DNA of 48,915 nucleotides from Geobacter argillaceus (GCF_007830735.1 NZ_VLLN01000030.1:1-48915), one strand, 5' to 3'; shown: positions 16,567 to 26,028, counted from the first letter of the stretch. Notes: generated by a model not told the origin, from the sequence alone. Translations and numbers: made by a program.

Positions 16567-17556
16567 TCATGAAGGCTTTTCGTTTCCGGGGTGCCGCCAG
16601 CCGTTTCCTGCGGCTTTGGCCTCGATCGCCTTGACCAAGCCGCGGATCATGCTATTGTACGGAGTGGGAACGCCGACCTGCGTGCCGTATTCCACAATCT
16701 TCCCGTTGATATAGTCGATCTCGGTTCGACGCCCCGCCTCGATGTCCTGCAGCATGGACGGCTTCATGTTTCCTGCGTTCTTGATGTAGTTAAGGCTGTA
16801 GGAGTAGAAGCCGGTGCCGAGGATAAATTCGCTAGCCCGGGCCACCGCGATCCCCTCCCTGATCATGGCGTCAACCAGCTCGAAGAGGACCGGGTCCTTC
16901 ACCGTCTCGACGATGGTGTTGCCGGTCACTGCGCAAATTGCCATCATGCAGGAGTTGAGCACTGTCTTGCGCCAGACCATGTCCCCGATCCGGTCGGTAT
17001 GGAGCGTGTCGAGCCCGCAGTCGGTGAATGCCTTGCAGATAGCAACGGCGGCCTCCGCCGAATACGGGTCGAGTTCCTGGAGATAGTTAGGCCGGTGGTG
17101 GAACGCCACCTTGACATGGCAGGGACTGAGCGGCATACAGCCGTAGTTGACGATCCCCCGCATGACGTGCCTGGCCCCGAGCTTTTGGGCCAGCTCAAGC
17201 TCGGTGTCGATGCCGTTTTGCCAGCTGACGACATAGCGCCCTTCGCCGATAACACCCTCCAGGGCGGAGGCGACCACGGGGAGCGCGGTGGCCTTCACGG
17301 TGACGATGACGACGTCGGGGGGGTCGTTGATAAGATCGTCAATCCGGGTGGTCACCTTTGCCACGCACCCCTGCAGGTTGTCGGCCCCGTTAATGATAAT
17401 CCCGGGGTTCAGGGCCGGCTCCAGCAGAGCGGGGATTACGTCGCAGAGGGTGACCTGGTATCCACCCTTAGCAAGGAAGGCGGCGACCACCCCGCCGACG
17501 GGGCCGGCGCCGATCACGGCAAATTTTTTCGGTTTATAGCTGGATGGTTCTTTCAT
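16567..17556 (-). CDS. Ketopantoate reductase-family 2-oxoacid reductase, 329 aa
   Basis: A Rossmann motif GAGPVGG is near the N-terminus. The family's catalytic lysine lies in WRKTVLNS, and the C-terminal signature SMLQDIEAGRRTEID with YINGKI is intact. NADPH-dependent reduction of a 2-oxoacid to an (R)-2-hydroxyacid is the family chemistry. Because it sits between a 2-oxoacid oxidoreductase and a CoA-transferase/dehydratase set, its true substrate may be an aryl- or alkyl-2-oxoacid rather than ketopantoate; this is inference. ATG 17556 is preferred for its AGGAGCG site; an upstream in-frame ATG is possible. Confidence 0.82.
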   Translation of the reverse strand: MKEPSSYKPKKFAVIGAGPVGGVVAAFLAKGGYQVTLCDVIPALLEPALNPGIIINGADNLQGCVAKVTTRIDDLINDPPDVVIVTVKATALPVVASALEGVIGEGRYVVSWQNGIDTELELAQKLGARHVMRGIVNYGCMPLSPCHVKVAFHHRPNYLQELDPYSAEAAVAICKAFTDCGLDTLHTDRIGDMVWRKTVLNSCMMAICAVTGNTIVETVKDPVLFELVDAMIREGIAVARASEFILGTGFYSYSLNYIKNAGNMKPSMLQDIEAGRRTEIDYINGKIVEYGTQVGVPTPYNSMIRGLVKAIEAKAAGNGWRHPGNEKPS

Positions 17557-17617
17557 AGCGTGCGCTCCTGTAAGTATGATGGAGGTTGCAGGCGGCATCA
17601 CGCCACCCGCTTCTGGA

Positions 17618-18190
17618 TCAGCCCGCAGCGCCGCCGCGTAGGGCGCTCAGGTTCACCTCAACGCCTTTCCCCTTTGAGAGCGTCTTGACCACCCCATCGA
17701 TCACCTTTGCATCGAGCGGGACGTTTTTGATGACGGAGCCGACCATGACCATGTTGACCGCCCTGACGTCCCCCGCCTTGTTGGCAATGGAGAGGGCATC
17801 GATGGCGTGGGAGTTAGTGCAGCAGCGCGCGATCTGCTCCTCAACATCCTTCGGGTAGACGGCCATCCCGGAGGCGACTGTACTCGGGTTGATGGTCCCC
17901 GTGTTGTAGACGAGCCTCCCGCCCGGCTTGAGGAAGTGGACGTACCGCAATGCCTCCAGAGGCTCGAAGGCGATGAGGAGGTCTGCGGTGCCGGCAATCA
18001 CGGCGGGGGAGTAGACCTTGTCCCCGATCCGGACGAAGGAGATGACGCTCCCGCCGCGCTGGGCCATGCCGTGCACTTCGTTTTGTTTGGCGTCCAGGCC
18101 GCTGGCGAGTGCGCTTTCGGCAAAGACCTTGGAGGCCAGGAGGACCCCCTGCCCGCCGACTCCAGAGATAACGATATTGAAGATGTTCAT
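17618..18190 (-). CDS. iorB: Indolepyruvate:ferredoxin oxidoreductase beta subunit, 190 aa
   Basis: A 2-oxoacid:ferredoxin oxidoreductase gamma-type domain with N-terminal VISGVGGQGVLLASK and HGMAQRGGSVISFVRIG, both hallmarks of IorB. It is 15 bp downstream of iorA and forms the heteromeric enzyme with it. The complex oxidatively decarboxylates aryl-2-oxoacids to aryl-acetyl-CoA with reduced ferredoxin. Confidence 0.92.
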   Translation of the reverse strand: MNIFNIVISGVGGQGVLLASKVFAESALASGLDAKQNEVHGMAQRGGSVISFVRIGDKVYSPAVIAGTADLLIAFEPLEALRYVHFLKPGGRLVYNTGTINPSTVASGMAVYPKDVEEQIARCCTNSHAIDALSIANKAGDVRAVNMVMVGSVIKNVPLDAKVIDGVVKTLSKGKGVEVNLSALRGGAAG

Positions 18191-18205
18191 AGTTCCCTCC
18201 GCTCC

Positions 18206-19948
18206 TTAACCTTTGGACATCGCGTCGAATTTGCAAAGCTGAGAACAGACTCCGCATCCGTTGCAGATATTTGGGTCGATTGCGACCTTCGGTTTGTCCC
18301 CGCAATCTCTGAGACCCAGAGCCACGCAGGCGGCCTTGAGGCAGGCTCGGCACCCGGTGCACGTCTCGGAGTTCACCTTGAGCGGCGGGTTTTTCACCCG
18401 GTAGCGGAGAATGCAGGGGTTCCGGTCCACCAGGACGTATGGGCCCGGGGTCTCCAGCCCCTTCTTGATGGCCTCCTCGGTAGCCACCAGGTCGTAGGAG
18501 TTGATCTCCACGACGTTTTCGACCCCCATCACCTTCGCCAGTTCCATAATGTTCACCTGCTTGGCCGGATTCCCCGTCAGTACCTGGCCGCTCCCTGGGT
18601 TCTCTTGTCCGCCGGTCATGCCGGTGGTCCGATTGTCCATGACGATGACCAGGGCGTTGCCGTTGTTGTAGACCAAGCTCAGAAGACCGGTCATGCCGGA
18701 GTGGAAAAAGGTTGAGTCCCCAAGGACAGCCACCGGCTTCTCCGCCCTCCCGGCTACGGCGTTCACCTTGGCCATGCCGTGAGCCGCGCTGATACTCGCC
18801 CCCATGCAGATGCAGGTATGCATCGCGCCGATCGGTGGAAGCGCTCCCAGCGTGTAGCAGCCGATGTCGCCGGAGACGAAGACCTTTAGTTTGGCGAGGA
18901 TCGAGAAGAGACCGCGATGGGCACAACCGGGGCAGAAGATTGGGGGACGCTGCGGGAGGTTCTGAACCGGCGCCATCGCGGAGGTCTCCTTCTCGCCGGC
19001 CGCCTTCCGGATGATCTCGGAATCGACCTCCAGGCAGTAAGAGATCGGTCCTTTCCCCAGATCGATCCGGATCCCCATTGCCCTGATCTGCTCCTCGAAG
19101 ATGGCGTCCATCTCCTCGATGATCATGAACCTTTGCACCTTACCGGCAAACTCACGGATCATCTCCTCCGGGAGCGGGTGGACCAGACCGAGCTTGAGCA
19201 CCGAGGCGTCGGGGAATGCCTCGCGGACGTGCTGATAGGCTACGCCGGAGGTGAGAATCCCGATTTCGGTTCCCCTCATCTCAACACGGTTCAGGGGGGT
19301 CGTCTCGGCGTACTCCTTCAGCTTGAGAAGACGTTCCTCGACCTGAATGTGCTTGATCTTGCCGTAGTTGGGGAGCATGACGTTCTTGGGAACGTTCTTA
19401 ACCCACTCGCCGACTTTAGGGGTTATTTTCTCCCTCTGCTCGACGTACCCTTTGGCATGGGCGGTTCGGGTGGTCATGCGCAGGAAGACCGGCGTGTCGA
19501 ACTGCTCGGAGAGCTCCAGCCCCGTACGCACGAAGTCGTATGTCTCCTGCGAGTCGGAAGGATCTAACATCGGGACCTTGGCGAACTTTGCGTAGTTGCG
19601 GCTGTCCTGCTCGTTCTGGGACGAGTGCTGTCCTGGGTCGTCCGCCACCATGACGATGAAACCCGCGCCGACCCCGGTGTAAGAAAAGCTCATCAGCGCG
19701 TCGGCGGCGACATTGACGCCGACGTGCTTCATGGTGGCGAGCGCCCTGCCTCCGGCTATGGAGGCGCCCATGGCTGATTCGAAACCGACCTTCTCGTTGG
19801 GAGCCCACTCGCAGTAGACCGCTCCCAGACGCGCCATTTCCTCCAGTACCTCGGTGCTTGGCGTCCCGGGATAACCGGAGGCGAAAACGCCGCCGGCATC
19901 GCCAAAACTCAAAGCGATTGATTCGTTTCCAGAAATTATTCTTTTCAT
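18206..19948 (-). CDS. iorA: Indolepyruvate:ferredoxin oxidoreductase alpha subunit, 580 aa
   Basis: N-terminal pyrimidine-binding half (FASGYPGTPSTEVLEEM, GFESAMGASIAGGRALATMKH), then the thiamine-diphosphate half with CPGCAHRG and GDSTFFHSG. Two C-terminal [4Fe-4S] motifs are complete: C530-x2-C533-x2-C536 with C541, and C562, C565, C568, C572. ATG 19948 is preferred over an in-frame GTG three codons earlier because it is spaced properly from GGGGGAG. The substrate in vivo may be phenylpyruvate, indolepyruvate or another aryl-2-oxoacid. Confidence 0.94.
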   Translation of the reverse strand: MKRIISGNESIALSFGDAGGVFASGYPGTPSTEVLEEMARLGAVYCEWAPNEKVGFESAMGASIAGGRALATMKHVGVNVAADALMSFSYTGVGAGFIVMVADDPGQHSSQNEQDSRNYAKFAKVPMLDPSDSQETYDFVRTGLELSEQFDTPVFLRMTTRTAHAKGYVEQREKITPKVGEWVKNVPKNVMLPNYGKIKHIQVEERLLKLKEYAETTPLNRVEMRGTEIGILTSGVAYQHVREAFPDASVLKLGLVHPLPEEMIREFAGKVQRFMIIEEMDAIFEEQIRAMGIRIDLGKGPISYCLEVDSEIIRKAAGEKETSAMAPVQNLPQRPPIFCPGCAHRGLFSILAKLKVFVSGDIGCYTLGALPPIGAMHTCICMGASISAAHGMAKVNAVAGRAEKPVAVLGDSTFFHSGMTGLLSLVYNNGNALVIVMDNRTTGMTGGQENPGSGQVLTGNPAKQVNIMELAKVMGVENVVEINSYDLVATEEAIKKGLETPGPYVLVDRNPCILRYRVKNPPLKVNSETCTGCRACLKAACVALGLRDCGDKPKVAIDPNICNGCGVCSQLCKFDAMSKG

Positions 19949-20029
19949 AGATGACACTCCCCCTAGATATGGCTTTACGTTGCAGCCTTGGCCGCCGAAG
20001 CTTTCCTTCCCGCCGGAGAATAAGGGCGG

Positions 20030-21370
20030 TTACAGGTATTTCAGCTCCTTTCCCCGCTCCTTCAGTTCCGCCCGGAACTTCGGGTGCGCGATATTGATGA
20101 GCGCCTGGCAGCGCTGGCGAATCGTCTTCGCGTACAGGTCCGCAACGCCGTACTCGGTCACCACGTACCGGACGTGGTTGCGGCTGGTCACCACCCCGGA
20201 TCCATGTTTCAGAAGGGGAACGATCCGGCTCACCACCGTTCCGTCTTTCATCTTGGTCGTGCTCGGCATGGTGATGACCGAGAGTCCCCCCTTGGACCGG
20301 GAGGCGCCGTAGACGAAGTCGAGCTGGCCCCCAACCGCGGAGTAGAGCTTGGGGCCGATGCTGTCGGCACAGATCTGCCCGGTGAAATCGACCTCGATCG
20401 CGGCGTTAATCGAGACCATCCGGTCGTTTTGCATGATCACGAACGGGTCGTTGATATGCTCAGTCCGGTGCATCTCGATCATCGGGTTGTTGTGGGCCCA
20501 GTCGTAGAGGCGCCTGGTCCCGAGTAGGAAGCCGCAGACGATCTTCCCCTTGTGGAGGGTCTTGTGAGAGCAGTTCACTACCCCCGCGTCGACCAGATCT
20601 ATCACCCCGTCGGAGATCAGTTCCGAATGTATCCCCAGATCCTTCTTCTTGAAGAGATGCTTCAACACCGCGTCGGGAAGCGAGCCGATCCCCATCTGCA
20701 TGGTGGCGCCGTCCGGGATCAGCTCCGCAATGTGCCGTGCCAGCTGCTCGACGACCTCCGGGTCCCCCTCCTCTCCCATGTGCCTTTCCGGGAGGACTCC
20801 GTCAGCCTCGATGATCTTTGTCATCCGTGAGACGTGGAGGAAGGTATCCCCAAGGGTCCGCGGCACCAGCGAGTTCACCTGGGCAATCACTTTCTTGGCC
20901 GACTCGGCGGCCGTAAGGGCGAGCCCCGCCTCCGTCCCCAGCGAGCAGAACCCCTTGTCGTCAGGGGGGGCTACGTTGATGATGGCCACGTCGAGCGGAA
21001 GATGGCCGTTTTTGAACAACAGGGGGAACTCCGAGAGAAGGACCGGGGTGAAATCGGCGCGCCCGTCGTGAATGGCCGGACGGACGTTGGGGCTGATAAA
21101 CATGGAGTTGATCCGGAGGTGCCCGTCCATTTCGGGCGCAGCGTAGTCCGACGGGCAGATGGTTACCGCCTGGCAAATTTCGACGTTCTTGAGGTTCGGC
21201 GCGCGTTTCACCAGGGCCTCCAAAAGCTGCGCCGGTACCGAGGCGTTCCCGGTCAGGAAAAGGCGGTCGCCGGAGGTCACCTCCTTGACGGCGTCGTCGG
21301 CGGTAGTCACTCGTGAAGCGTATATCTCCCGCCAGTCTTTGGTTTTTTTGAGCGTCAGTGTAGCGGTCAC
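20030..21370 (-). CDS. CoA-transferase / acetyl-CoA hydrolase family (4-hydroxybutyrate CoA-transferase type), 446 aa
   Basis: Both family halves are present, including MGIGSLPDAVL, NAAIEVDFTGQICADSIG (probable catalytic Glu in IEVD) and GGQLDFVYGASRSKGG. A GTG start at 21370 is chosen because AGGAG lies six bases ahead; longer frames exist but lack a site. The reaction moves CoA between an acyl-CoA donor and a carboxylic acid. In this operon it could activate a 2-hydroxyacid or recycle CoA from an acyl-CoA product. Confidence 0.88.
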   Translation of the reverse strand: MTATLTLKKTKDWREIYASRVTTADDAVKEVTSGDRLFLTGNASVPAQLLEALVKRAPNLKNVEICQAVTICPSDYAAPEMDGHLRINSMFISPNVRPAIHDGRADFTPVLLSEFPLLFKNGHLPLDVAIINVAPPDDKGFCSLGTEAGLALTAAESAKKVIAQVNSLVPRTLGDTFLHVSRMTKIIEADGVLPERHMGEEGDPEVVEQLARHIAELIPDGATMQMGIGSLPDAVLKHLFKKKDLGIHSELISDGVIDLVDAGVVNCSHKTLHKGKIVCGFLLGTRRLYDWAHNNPMIEMHRTEHINDPFVIMQNDRMVSINAAIEVDFTGQICADSIGPKLYSAVGGQLDFVYGASRSKGGLSVITMPSTTKMKDGTVVSRIVPLLKHGSGVVTSRNHVRYVVTEYGVADLYAKTIRQRCQALINIAHPKFRAELKERGKELKYL

Positions 21371-21632
21371 TTTTTTCTCCTTTCTCATTCGATGAAGAGT
21401 CGTTCGATGGAACCCCTTGCCCCCCTTCCACCACTCCTTGCGGGAGGAGGACAGGAGAGGCGCCACAGCGGCAGATGGCCGCTGAACTCAGACCACAGCT
21501 TCTCCCCGCATCCCAGCAACGGAGACGGACTAATCGAGGTCTTTTACTCTGGGATCAGAGTCTGCAGCGGTGTCAGGATCTTCCTTGCTCGCTTGCCCCC
21601 TACTTCGCAAAGGGGAATATCTTTGCCTCTCC

Positions 21633-23720
21633 TTAGATCCTGATTCTCCCGTCGACTGCATAGACTGAGTCGGAGAAGGCGAGGATCGGGTTCAGGTCAA
21701 TCTCCTTGATCATAGGGAGGTCGGTGAGGAGCATGGAGACGCGCTGGATCAGCTTCAGAACCCTTTCCTTGTCGATCCCCTTGTCACCCCGCACCCCATC
21801 AAGCAGGGCCGCGGCCTTGATCCCGGCCAGCATCTCCTGGGCTTCCACCCGGGTCACGGGGGCGATTTTGAACACTACGTCTTTCAGGACCTCGACGTAG
21901 ATCCCTCCCAGCCCGAACATCACCAGATGCCCCAGTTTCCGCTCTGCGGTGGCACCGACGATCAGCTCGCGCCCCCCGGGAAGGAATTTCTGCACGAAGA
22001 ACTTGAGGCCACCGTAGCAGCCGAGCCGCAGCTGCATATCCTCCACCGCGGCACGGACGGCGGTAGCGTCCTTCAGATTCACAGCCACCCCGCCCATATC
22101 GCTCTTGTGGTCGATCTCCTCGCAGTCCACCTTCACCACCACCGGGAAACCGATCAATTCGGCGGCAACGACCGCCTCGACCGCAGTCTCCACAATTCTC
22201 CATTCGGCGACCGGGACGCTGTAGGCCCCGAAGATGCCGTAAACCTCGGCGGCAGTGAGAACGCTGCGTCCCTCTCGCTGCGCACCGTCCACGATCTGCT
22301 TGGCTTTGGCAGGATTCACGTCGCTGAAGCTTTCGGGAACCCCGATATCCCTTCTCTTAAGCCTGCCGTACCTTGCCAGCGACCCGAGCGCCCTTGCGGC
22401 GGCGCTCGGGTTGGTGTAGCAGGGGACTCCCCCCTCTCGGAGAATCTGGTTGGTGACCTGGAAATTTTCCAGCACCAGGTTGGTCATGAAGTTGCAGACG
22501 ATCGGCTTCTTCCCCTGACGGCTCACCTCGACGATCTCCTGCGCTATGGCATGGGTATCGGCAAAGGGGGCGGTTACGAAGTTCATGAAGACGCTATCTA
22601 TACCCTCCTCCGCCATCAGCACGTCAAGGGCGGCCCGGAAGTGCTTGCTGCTCGCGGTTGCCACCACGTCTATCGGATTTTCCAGCGCCGCCTCAGGGAG
22701 CAGAGCCTCCTTCAGCTTAGCGATGGAGGCATCAGACAGGCGCGGGACGTTCAGCCCGCACGTCACCAGCACGTCAGTGGCGATGACCGCAGGGCCGCCG
22801 GTATTGGTGATCACCCCCACACGGTTCCCGGCGGGGATCGGCTGGGTCTCGAAGGCCATGGCGGCGCGCACCATTTCCTCCTCGTCCGAGAAGGAGAGTA
22901 TCCCGGTTTTCTCGAAGATGAGCTCGGTGGCGATGTCGACTCCGGCAAAGGAGCCGGTGTGGGAGGAGGCTGCCTTGGCCCCCTGCTCGGTACGCCCCGC
23001 TTTCATGGCAAGGATCGGCTTTCGGGGCGCCACCTGTTTGGCCGCCTCAAGGAATGCCCTCGGGTTGGCAAACCCTTCGGTATAGAGGAGAATGGCCTTG
23101 GTCCCCGGGTCAGAGCCGTAATAGCTCACCACCTCCGAGATGGAGACGTCGCAAGCATTGCCATTGGAGGCGTAGAGGCGCATGCCGATCCCAAGGTCGA
23201 AAAGGGCCTGCATAATGATGGAGCCGACCCCGCCGCTCAAGGCCACTACAGAGATGCCGCCCGGCTTGGGATAGGTGTAGGTGAAGTTGCAGTAGGCCTT
23301 GAAGGTTGGATCGGAGTTGATGATCCCCTGGCAGTTGGGGCCGAAGAGTCGAACCCCGTACTCCTTGGCGTTTCCCAGGAACTCCCTCTGGAGTCGGTCC
23401 CCTTCCTCCCCCAGTTCAGAAAAGCCGGCCGAGTTGATGATCACCGCCTTGACCCCCTTGGCGCCGCAATCGACAATGGCCTGGGGGACCTGCGTGCTCG
23501 GGATGATCACATGGGCCAGATCGATCGGCCCCGGGACCTCCTCCAGCGATCGGTAGGCCTTGAGCCCGCGCACCTCTGGCGCAGTCGGGTTGATGGGATA
23601 GATCTTTCCCGTGTAGCCGTAATGTTGCAGGTTTTTTATGATGACGTTGCCGATGGAAAGCTCTTTGGTGGAGGCGCCAATGATGGCGATCGCTTTCGGC
23701 TTAAAGAGTGGATCCAGCAT
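21633..23720 (-). CDS. ADP-forming acetyl/acyl-CoA synthetase, fused alpha-beta, 695 aa
   Basis: The N-terminal CoA-binding domain starts IAIIGAS and NPTAPEVRG. The phosphorylated histidine is H254 in AASSHTGSFAG. The C-terminal ATP-grasp part has FPVVVKVD, SDMGGVAVNL and the end DLNPILAF. The enzyme converts acyl-CoA, ADP and phosphate into acid, CoA and ATP, so it would conserve energy from the acyl-CoA made by IorAB. ATG 23720 follows GAGGGG. The preceding dehydratase-like gene ends 1 bp away, showing tight coupling. Confidence 0.92.
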   Translation of the reverse strand: MLDPLFKPKAIAIIGASTKELSIGNVIIKNLQHYGYTGKIYPINPTAPEVRGLKAYRSLEEVPGPIDLAHVIIPSTQVPQAIVDCGAKGVKAVIINSAGFSELGEEGDRLQREFLGNAKEYGVRLFGPNCQGIINSDPTFKAYCNFTYTYPKPGGISVVALSGGVGSIIMQALFDLGIGMRLYASNGNACDVSISEVVSYYGSDPGTKAILLYTEGFANPRAFLEAAKQVAPRKPILAMKAGRTEQGAKAASSHTGSFAGVDIATELIFEKTGILSFSDEEEMVRAAMAFETQPIPAGNRVGVITNTGGPAVIATDVLVTCGLNVPRLSDASIAKLKEALLPEAALENPIDVVATASSKHFRAALDVLMAEEGIDSVFMNFVTAPFADTHAIAQEIVEVSRQGKKPIVCNFMTNLVLENFQVTNQILREGGVPCYTNPSAAARALGSLARYGRLKRRDIGVPESFSDVNPAKAKQIVDGAQREGRSVLTAAEVYGIFGAYSVPVAEWRIVETAVEAVVAAELIGFPVVVKVDCEEIDHKSDMGGVAVNLKDATAVRAAVEDMQLRLGCYGGLKFFVQKFLPGGRELIVGATAERKLGHLVMFGLGGIYVEVLKDVVFKIAPVTRVEAQEMLAGIKAAALLDGVRGDKGIDKERVLKLIQRVSMLLTDLPMIKEIDLNPILAFSDSVYAVDGRIRI

Positions 23721-23721
23721 G

Positions 23722-24969
23722 TTATTTCCCCTCCTCAAGCTGCTCTATGAAGGCCTCGATGTTGGTCTTGGTCTGTTCGTCCGAGATGCAGCGCATGTCA
23801 GTGACATCGCCGGAGATCACCAGGGCGGGTATCCCGGTTTTCATCTCCAGTCGCTGGGGGAGGCCGTAGTGTGTGTTCGCGTTGTGGGGACAGGTCTTGG
23901 AGTCGTGGAAGATGATCCCGTCGACCCGGAACTTTTCCAGCATTTCCTGGAGGTGCTTTTCCTTGTAAACGTCGGCGCGGACGATGAAGAGTTCGAGGTA
24001 AGCCTTGGCCATGCTCCGGATCGGATCGTCTGGGTCGAGCGCCGGGAAAATCCAACTGCTGCCGTAGGAGGATGCAACGATGTTCGCCTTAAAGCCGGCA
24101 AAGATCTCCGAGTGCTGGCGTAGACGGCCCCAGACCGGCAGCCCTTCCCAGAAAAGCCGCAGCCTCTCCCCATCTACCGCAGCGATTCCGGAGCCAATCC
24201 GCTCCTTCATCTCGGAAAGGAGCAGCCGGTAATAGGCCACTGCCTCCCGGGTCCCGCGCAGGACCACGGCCGGCCCCATGTGAATGGCGCTGTCGAAGAA
24301 GGTGAGCGGCGCCGGCGAGGCGGTCGCCGTCTCCAGTACCTCCTTCCAGATGTCGGTGCACTGCCTGGAGAGGGAGACCACCTCCCTGAGCCGGGCCAAG
24401 TCCAGCTTCTGCTCGGAGATCGAGACAAGGGTGGGGATCAGCGCCTCTATCTGGCGGGTGACATCGTCGATATGGGCGGCGGTCACGTCGCTTATGCATT
24501 TGGGGGAGGAAACGCCGATGCATGGGACGCCGAGCGTTCTGGAGTACCAGGCGAACCAGTCCTGAACGTCTCTGCATTGGTTCGTGTTGTAGACCAGGAC
24601 GTCCGGTTTGGGTACGCTCTTGATGCCGGGGTAGGCCTTGGAAAGCGGTGTGATCCCCTTGAGATAGGCACCGATGTCTGAGGTCAGGTAGGAGCAGATA
24701 TCCGGGGAGTAGCCGATGGCGGTCGCTGTTGGTATCACCTCGTTGGAAGTCCGCGTGGCGCCGAGCATGGCCGCGTGGTTTTCAGGGAAGTACACCACGA
24801 ATCCCATCGCCCTCAGCAACTCCACGGGTCCGACGCTCGTACACCAGGCGACCTTCTGACTTCCAGTTGTGGCCGCCTGGTTCAGGCCGTAAAAGTAATC
24901 GGCCATGATCTTGTTCATCTGGTCGGTGGTCTGAATCTTCTTTCTGACCGTTTTTTTGTCATCCATCAT
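23722..24969 (-). CDS. HgdB/BcrB-family 2-hydroxyacyl-CoA dehydratase-like protein, single subunit, 415 aa
   Basis: The chain fits COG1775 proteins: WCTSVGPVELLRAMG (C43), NTNQCRDV (C132), RLFWEGLPVWGRL, and DSKTCPHN (C360), which are candidate cluster ligands. Known dehydratases and ATP-dependent benzoyl-CoA reductases use two such subunits, yet only one is encoded here beside its activator. It might form a homodimer, as in the double-cubane-cluster protein (DCCP) type, or pair with a subunit elsewhere. ATG 24969 follows GGGGGAAACA. Substrate unproven. Confidence 0.85.
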   Translation of the reverse strand: MMDDKKTVRKKIQTTDQMNKIMADYFYGLNQAATTGSQKVAWCTSVGPVELLRAMGFVVYFPENHAAMLGATRTSNEVIPTATAIGYSPDICSYLTSDIGAYLKGITPLSKAYPGIKSVPKPDVLVYNTNQCRDVQDWFAWYSRTLGVPCIGVSSPKCISDVTAAHIDDVTRQIEALIPTLVSISEQKLDLARLREVVSLSRQCTDIWKEVLETATASPAPLTFFDSAIHMGPAVVLRGTREAVAYYRLLLSEMKERIGSGIAAVDGERLRLFWEGLPVWGRLRQHSEIFAGFKANIVASSYGSSWIFPALDPDDPIRSMAKAYLELFIVRADVYKEKHLQEMLEKFRVDGIIFHDSKTCPHNANTHYGLPQRLEMKTGIPALVISGDVTDMRCISDEQTKTNIEAFIEQLEEGK

Positions 24970-25096
24970 TGTTTCCCCCTGTGTAAGCGCGCCCCGTAAC
25001 CTGGGCACGCCATGAAGTGATACGAATTTCTTGAATTGAAACCGTTCTCTTGCTTGCGGATAATGACTCGACAATTGATGTTCAAAAGGCACAATT

Positions 25097-25933
25097 TCAT
25101 TGCAATGCCCAGATAAGTTTCGCGCCTCCCCACCCAGGTTCAGTCGGAGGATCTCCTTCTCCCTCAACGGCATACAGTGCCGCGCCGACCGCGCCGGCCA
25201 GCTGCGGGAAATCAGGAACTAGCACCGGCCGCTCAATCATTTCCTGGGCCATCTCGACCAGATAAGGGTTGTGCTCCACCACCCCTCCGGTCATTGTCAC
25301 CTGCTCGGTTAGAGCGTCCATCTCCAGCACGCGTCGGATCACCGAATAAAAGATCCCCTTGACGATGTCGCTCACCTTCTTGCCGTGCCGGATGCTTTCC
25401 AGAACTTCCGTGGCGGAGAAAACCGTACAGAAACTCCCGAGCTTGATCATCTCCCGTGATTGTTGGGCTAAGGCGTTCATCTCTTCCAACTGCAGATCGA
25501 GACGCCCTGCCATCTCCTCGAGGAAGGCGCCGGTTCCGGCCGCGCACTTGCGGTTCATTTTGAAACTACCGCGTCGGCCAGCAGCATCAAGGTTAATGAC
25601 CTTGTTGTCCTGGCCACCGATGTCGATGATGGTGATCGCTTGGGGAAAATAGTGGTAACACCCTTTGGCTAGGCAGCCGATTTCTGTCTTGCTCCTATCG
25701 GTGATAAATGAGACGTTGGTCCGACCGTAACCGGTAGAAACGGCGCCGGCGATCTCCTTCCGGGTTCCTCCGGCCATATCGAGTGCAACATCCAAGCAGG
25801 CCTTGGCGGTTGCGGCGAAATCGGTTCCCGACTTCTTAACCGCGTAACCGACCAGTTGCCGATCGGCATTGAGGAGCGCAACCTTTGTCCGAGATGATCC
25901 CATGTCGAGACCAACGAAAAACCGCTTTGACAT
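25097..25933 (-). CDS. Dehydratase activator ATPase (HgdC/BcrD/YjiL family), 278 aa
   Basis: An ASKHA-fold ATPase with the phosphate loop GLDMGSSRTKVAL and IDIGGQDNKVI. The two cysteines that hold the bridging [4Fe-4S] cluster of the homodimer are present as C130 (NRKCAAGTGAFLE) and C169 (GSFCTVFSATEV). It would use ATP to push an electron to the neighbouring HgdB-like protein. It is the first gene of the long operon, right behind the sigma-54 promoter at 26013. Confidence 0.94.
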   Translation of the reverse strand: MSKRFFVGLDMGSSRTKVALLNADRQLVGYAVKKSGTDFAATAKACLDVALDMAGGTRKEIAGAVSTGYGRTNVSFITDRSKTEIGCLAKGCYHYFPQAITIIDIGGQDNKVINLDAAGRRGSFKMNRKCAAGTGAFLEEMAGRLDLQLEEMNALAQQSREMIKLGSFCTVFSATEVLESIRHGKKVSDIVKGIFYSVIRRVLEMDALTEQVTMTGGVVEHNPYLVEMAQEMIERPVLVPDFPQLAGAVGAALYAVEGEGDPPTEPGWGGAKLIWALQ

Positions 25934-26012
25934 GCTCCAACTCCTTTTCCAATAGCGTTCTCGCCTTATCCGTTATTGCTTTAGAAATCTAGATATTATA
26001 AAAACGATGTAT

Positions 26013-26028
26013 TGCATTTGTTGTGCCT
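26013..26028 (-). promoter_or_regulatory. Sigma-54 promoter of the dehydratase/Ior operon
   Basis: Read leftward the sequence is AGGCACAACAAATGCA. GGCAC and TGCA match -24/-12 with exact spacing. It is 80 bp upstream of the activator gene start. Confidence 0.8.

Noticed and set aside
17557-17601. Upstream in-frame starts for the ketopantoate-reductase-like gene
   Set aside because: The added residues do not resemble the family and lack a ribosome site as good as that of ATG 17556.
21927-23750. A 607-codon open frame antisense to the ADP-forming synthetase
   Set aside because: The opposite strand encodes a full synthetase with its active-site histidine; the antisense translation shows no recognisable motif.
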